Assembly (NCBI GenBank): GCA_016214955.1
Contig: JACRMN010000010.1
Coordinates: 1-64,000, forward strand
Direction: 5' to 3'
DNA length: 64,000 bases
From: Deltaproteobacteria bacterium
Lineage (GTDB): Bacteria > Myxococcota > Myxococcia > Myxococcales > Anaeromyxobacteraceae
The translations under genes were made by a program, and so were the position numbers. Below the pieces are notes generated by a model. That model had not been told where the DNA came from. It saw only the letters and a program-made list of their open reading frames with translations, and ran no database searches. Positions 61,282-64,000 of the stretch are shown one piece after another (positions within the stretch are counted from its first letter, which is position 1; every line of letters starts with the position of its first letter).

Positions 61282-62573
61282 CCGGCCCTCGCCAGCCGCC
61301 GCCGCCCTGGGCGGTGTGGCTCGCGCTCGGCGCGCTGGCCCTGGCGCTGCGCGTGGCGGCGCTGGGCAGCCAGCCGCTGCTCGGCGACGACCTCTCGGTC
61401 GGCCGGACGGCGCTCAACTTCGCCGAGCTGGGCTGGCCCGAGCCCACCATGTGGAACCACCCGCGGCTGCGCGACCTGCTGGTGCACGCCAGCCTCGAGC
61501 TCCTCGGCGACGGCCCCTGGGGCCTCAAGCTCTGGAGCGTGCTGCTGGGAACGCTGGCGGTCCCGGCCACGGCGCTCCTGGTCCGGGCGCTGACGGGCAG
61601 CCTGGCCGCGGCCGCGCTCGCCGGCCTGCTGGTGGCCACCGACCCGCTGCACCTCGACTTCTCGCGCCAGGCCATCAACGACGTCTACCTCTCGTTCCTC
61701 CCGGTGGCCTCGATCCTGGCCCTGCTGCGCTACCGGGCGAGGCGGGCGCCGGGCTGGCTGGCGCTGGCCGGCCTGGTCCTGGGCCTGGCCGTGGCCACCA
61801 AGTGGAGCGCCGCCTTCCCGGTGGGCGCGGCGGCGGCGGTGGTGCTGGCCGGCTCGCTGCGCGCCGAGGCCAGCCGGCGCGGGCGTGCCGCGGAGCTGTG
61901 CCTCTTCGGCGCGGCGCTCGTGGCCCTTCCCGGCGCCGTCTACCTCCTCACCTACTGGCCCTGGTTCGGCCGCGGCCACGACCTGGCCGAGCTCCTCCGG
62001 TTCCACCTGGCCATGGCGCGGGAGACCGCGACCCACACCGGCTACGCCGGCACCAAGCTCCCGGGCTATCCGGGCGAGGTGGTGGGCGCCTGGCGCTGGT
62101 TCCTGCAGCCGATCTGGTACGTGGATTACATCCAGCCCATGGCCGGGCGACCAGGCATCCCCGAGGGTGGCTTCTTCCTGCCGGCGGTGGCCAATCCGCT
62201 GGCCTGGCTCGCCGCGTTGCCGGCGACGGCCTGGGCCGGCTGGCGCTGGCTCCGGGCGCGCGACCCCGGCGCCGGCTGGCTGGCCCTGCTCTTCCTCGCC
62301 GCCTGGCTCCCCTTCGCGCTCGTGCCCAGGCCCATCTGGACCAACTCGGCTCTGGCGGTGGTGCCCTTTGCCATGGCCCCGGTGGCCTGGGCCGCGGCGC
62401 GTCTCCACCAGCGCTTCCCGCTGCCGGTGCGGGCCTGGGGCGCGGCGGCGCTGCTGGTGGCTGCCTTGCTCTGCCCGCCCGCCATGGGGCTATCCCTGGC
62501 GCCGTCCGACGGCCTGGTTCGCGCCCTGGTGGCGCCCGCCGCCCTCGATCCCGCCTCGCACGGCGACCCTTGA
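61278..62573 (+). CDS. GT39/PMT-type membrane glycosyltransferase
   Basis: The 431-residue protein has about ten hydrophobic segments and the ArnT/PMT signature region. This comprises an early luminal loop with acidic pair (QPLLGDDLSVGRTALNFAEL), then HPRLRDLLVHASLELLGDGP and a DPLHLDFSRQAINDVYLSF loop. Such enzymes move a sugar from a polyprenyl carrier to protein or lipid. The acceptor is unknown. It starts with GTG overlapping the upstream stop; its own stop overlaps the radical SAM start as TGATG. Confidence 0.78.
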   Translation: MTGPRQPPPPWAVWLALGALALALRVAALGSQPLLGDDLSVGRTALNFAELGWPEPTMWNHPRLRDLLVHASLELLGDGPWGLKLWSVLLGTLAVPATALLVRALTGSLAAAALAGLLVATDPLHLDFSRQAINDVYLSFLPVASILALLRYRARRAPGWLALAGLVLGLAVATKWSAAFPVGAAAAVVLAGSLRAEASRRGRAAELCLFGAALVALPGAVYLLTYWPWFGRGHDLAELLRFHLAMARETATHTGYAGTKLPGYPGEVVGAWRWFLQPIWYVDYIQPMAGRPGIPEGGFFLPAVANPLAWLAALPATAWAGWRWLRARDPGAGWLALLFLAAWLPFALVPRPIWTNSALAVVPFAMAPVAWAAARLHQRFPLPVRAWGAAALLVAALLCPPAMGLSLAPSDGLVRALVAPAALDPASHGDP

Positions 62574-63667
62574 TGGCCCCGCCCTTCGCCCGCGGCCTCC
62601 GCGCCGCCTCGCTCCTCTGGCGGCTCCGGCGCGGCCGGCTGGCGGTGGCAAGCGTCAACGTGCTCAACCGCTGCAACCAGGCCTGCCCGATGTGCGCGGT
62701 CCACGCCACTCCCGACCGCGAGCCGCCGCTCGACGAGCTCACCCGGGCCTTCCGCGCCCTGCGCGACCGCGGGGTGCGCGCCGTGGAGATCTCCGGCGGC
62801 GAGCCCTTCCTGCGGCAGGACCTCCCCGCGCTGGTGGCGGCCCTCGACCGGCTCGGCCTGCTCTTCACCGTCACCACCAACGGCGCGGTGCTCACCGGCC
62901 CAGGCCTCGACGCGCTGGTGCGGGCGCGGGGCCTGCTCCAGGTGGCGCTCTCCCTCGACTCGCTCGACCGGGAGCGGTACCGGCTGCTGCGGGGCAGCGA
63001 CCAGCTCGACCGGGCGCTCGCGGGGCTCGAGCGGCTGCAGGCGGCGCGACTCCCGGCCCCCCTCAAGCTCAACTTCGCCATGAGCCGCCACAACCACGAG
63101 GAGACCCCGGCCCTCCTGGCCCTGGCCCGGGAGCGCGGCCTCTTCCTCTCCGCCTTCCCCGTCAACCAGGGGCCGGGCGCCCACCGCAGCCACGGTCAGG
63201 TCTTCGCCGCCAGCACCGGGGAGCGGCAGGCCATGGCCGCCCGCTTCGAGGAGCTGGCCCGGCTCCGCCGCGGCGGCGCGCCGCTCTGGGAGCCCGCGGC
63301 GTTCTACCGGGCCGCGGCCCGCTTCCTCCGCGGCGAGCCGCTCGGTCCCTGCGGCGCCGGGGCGCTCTACCTCGACCTGCGGGCCGACGGCTCGGTCGCG
63401 CCCTGCGTCGAGCTCCCTCCCGTGGCCACCGCCGCTGACCTGGCCTCGGGCCGCGCCGAGGCAGCCATGGCAGCGGCCCGGGCGCGGGTGGAGCGCTGCC
63501 GCGCCGAAACCCCCTGCTGCTACACCTGCACCGTGAACCTGGCCGAGATCTCCCGCCACCCGCTGGCCTTCGCCCTGGAGCAGGCCCGCGTCCTCCTGGC
63601 CCGGCGGCTGCGCCGGCCGGCCGCCGAGCCGGCGGCGCCGGGCGCGCCCAGGGAGCGGAAGGCGTGA
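62573..63667 (+). CDS. Radical SAM protein with SPASM-like C-terminal cysteines
   Basis: The 364-residue protein has the radical SAM motif CNQACPMC (VLNRCNQACPMCAVHA), the GGEP motif (EISGGEPFLRQDL), and a C-terminal set of cysteines (GPCGAGALYLDLRADGSVAP, CVELPP, CRAETPCCYTCTVN). These could bind auxiliary iron-sulphur clusters, as in SPASM proteins. The substrate is unknown. It lies between a glycosyltransferase and an FAD oxidoreductase, with four-base or shorter overlaps, which points to envelope lipid or glycan modification. Confidence 0.83.
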   Translation: MAPPFARGLRAASLLWRLRRGRLAVASVNVLNRCNQACPMCAVHATPDREPPLDELTRAFRALRDRGVRAVEISGGEPFLRQDLPALVAALDRLGLLFTVTTNGAVLTGPGLDALVRARGLLQVALSLDSLDRERYRLLRGSDQLDRALAGLERLQAARLPAPLKLNFAMSRHNHEETPALLALARERGLFLSAFPVNQGPGAHRSHGQVFAASTGERQAMAARFEELARLRRGGAPLWEPAAFYRAAARFLRGEPLGPCGAGALYLDLRADGSVAPCVELPPVATAADLASGRAEAAMAAARARVERCRAETPCCYTCTVNLAEISRHPLAFALEQARVLLARRLRRPAAEPAAPGAPRERKA

Positions 63668-64000
63668 GTCGGAGCGCACCGGTGCTGGTGGCGGGCGGCG
63701 GACCGGCGGGGCTCACGGCCGCGCTCACCCTGGCCCGGGCCGGGCGGCCGGTGCTGCTGGTGGAGCGCGAGGCCGAGGTGGGCGGCCTGGCGCGGACCGT
63801 GGAGCGGGACGGCTACCGCTTCGACCTGGGCGGCCACCGCTTCTTCACCCGGGTGCCCGAGGTGCGGGCCCTGTGGGACGCGCTCCTGGGCAGCGACATG
63901 CTGCTGCGCCAGCGCCGCTCCCGCATCCTCTTCCACGGCAGGACCTTCGACTACCCCATCACCGCCGGCAGCGCCTTTCGCGGGCTGGGCGTGGCCGAGA
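63664..64000 (+). CDS. FAD-dependent oxidoreductase, 5' part (cut by window edge)
   Basis: The first 112 codons start with GTG overlapping the radical SAM stop (GTGA). They show the FAD dinucleotide motif GGGPAGLTAALTLARAG followed by LLVERE and the GGLARTV and DLGGHRFFTR segments. These are typical of UDP-galactopyranose mutase-like and amine-oxidase-type flavoproteins that accompany glycosyltransferases. The remainder is outside the window, so the exact family is open. Confidence 0.8.
   Translation, partial: MSRSAPVLVAGGGPAGLTAALTLARAGRPVLLVEREAEVGGLARTVERDGYRFDLGGHRFFTRVPEVRALWDALLGSDMLLRQRRSRILFHGRTFDYPITAGSAFRGLGVAE

Overview
This window is very GC-rich, bacterial and gene-dense. Its traits fit a myxobacterium of the Anaeromyxobacter type, which is an inference. 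They are: infC starting with ATC (as known for Myxococcus xanthus dsg), many -24/-12 (sigma-54) promoters with NtrC-type activators, an RpoH-like sigma factor, a secreted caspase-like protein beside an ECF sigma factor, DUF4388 and FecR proteins, and an anaerobic-type 2-oxoacid:ferredoxin oxidoreductase. Many genes start with GTG, and many pairs overlap by four bases (GTGA or ATGA).

Layout. 1-3.4 kb (minus): str operon rpsL-rpsG-fusA-tuf behind a near-consensus promoter and a leader that holds a terminator-like hairpin. 3.4-9.1 kb (minus): methyltransferase, zinc metallopeptidase, mutY, VOC protein, superoxide dismutase, MFS transporter; then mtgA (plus). The MFS gene and mtgA both carry an in-frame hexanucleotide minisatellite. 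10.1-14.8 kb (minus): lipoprotein, ECF sigma, zinc-finger anti-sigma, secreted caspase with a putative beta-barrel, and a second related lipoprotein. 15-17 kb: epimerase, ribbon-helix-helix protein, TPR lipoprotein. 17.1-20.1 kb (minus): korAB. 20.4-23.5 kb (minus): queD-folE-SDR-glcD, where FolE has unusual active-site residues. 23.7-26.9 kb (plus): Lys/Glu-rich secreted peptide behind a sigma-54 promoter, then a histidine kinase/NtrC pair.

26.9-32.7 kb (minus): infC-rpmI-rplT-pheS-pheT-orf-ihfA. 32.8-40.8 kb (minus): the complete leuA-leuC-leuD-leuB-ilvB-ilvN-ilvC set, preceded by a possible operator and leader peptide. 41-43.2 kb: thrS and tRNA-Val. 43.2-46.6 kb (minus): LPP20-like, FlgT-like, FecR and pgsA, with a CRP-like site upstream. 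46.7-49.2 kb: metallo-beta-lactamase-fold hydrolase, VOC protein, DUF4388 protein. 49.3-52 kb: typA and an isolated rplC (L3), each with its own promoter. 52-53.1 kb: degenerate kinase plus receiver protein. 53.3-54.3 kb: RpoH-like sigma factor behind a sigma-54 promoter.

54.4-59.8 kb forms a likely regulatory unit. A sensor kinase with a periplasmic CxxCH heme motif and its NtrC-type partner are divergent from an HTH protein that has a textbook sigma-54 promoter. A BchE-like B12-binding radical SAM gene follows. Weaker -24/-12 elements precede the kinase and the radical SAM gene. 60-64 kb (plus): a small membrane protein, then a tightly overlapping set of an unknown protein, a GT39-type glycosyltransferase, a radical SAM protein and a truncated FAD oxidoreductase. 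Both ends of the window cut through genes (tuf and the FAD oxidoreductase).

The best candidates for something undescribed are the caspase/ECF operon, the heme-sensor sigma-54 unit with its BchE-like enzyme, and the pterin-like operon with the altered FolE.
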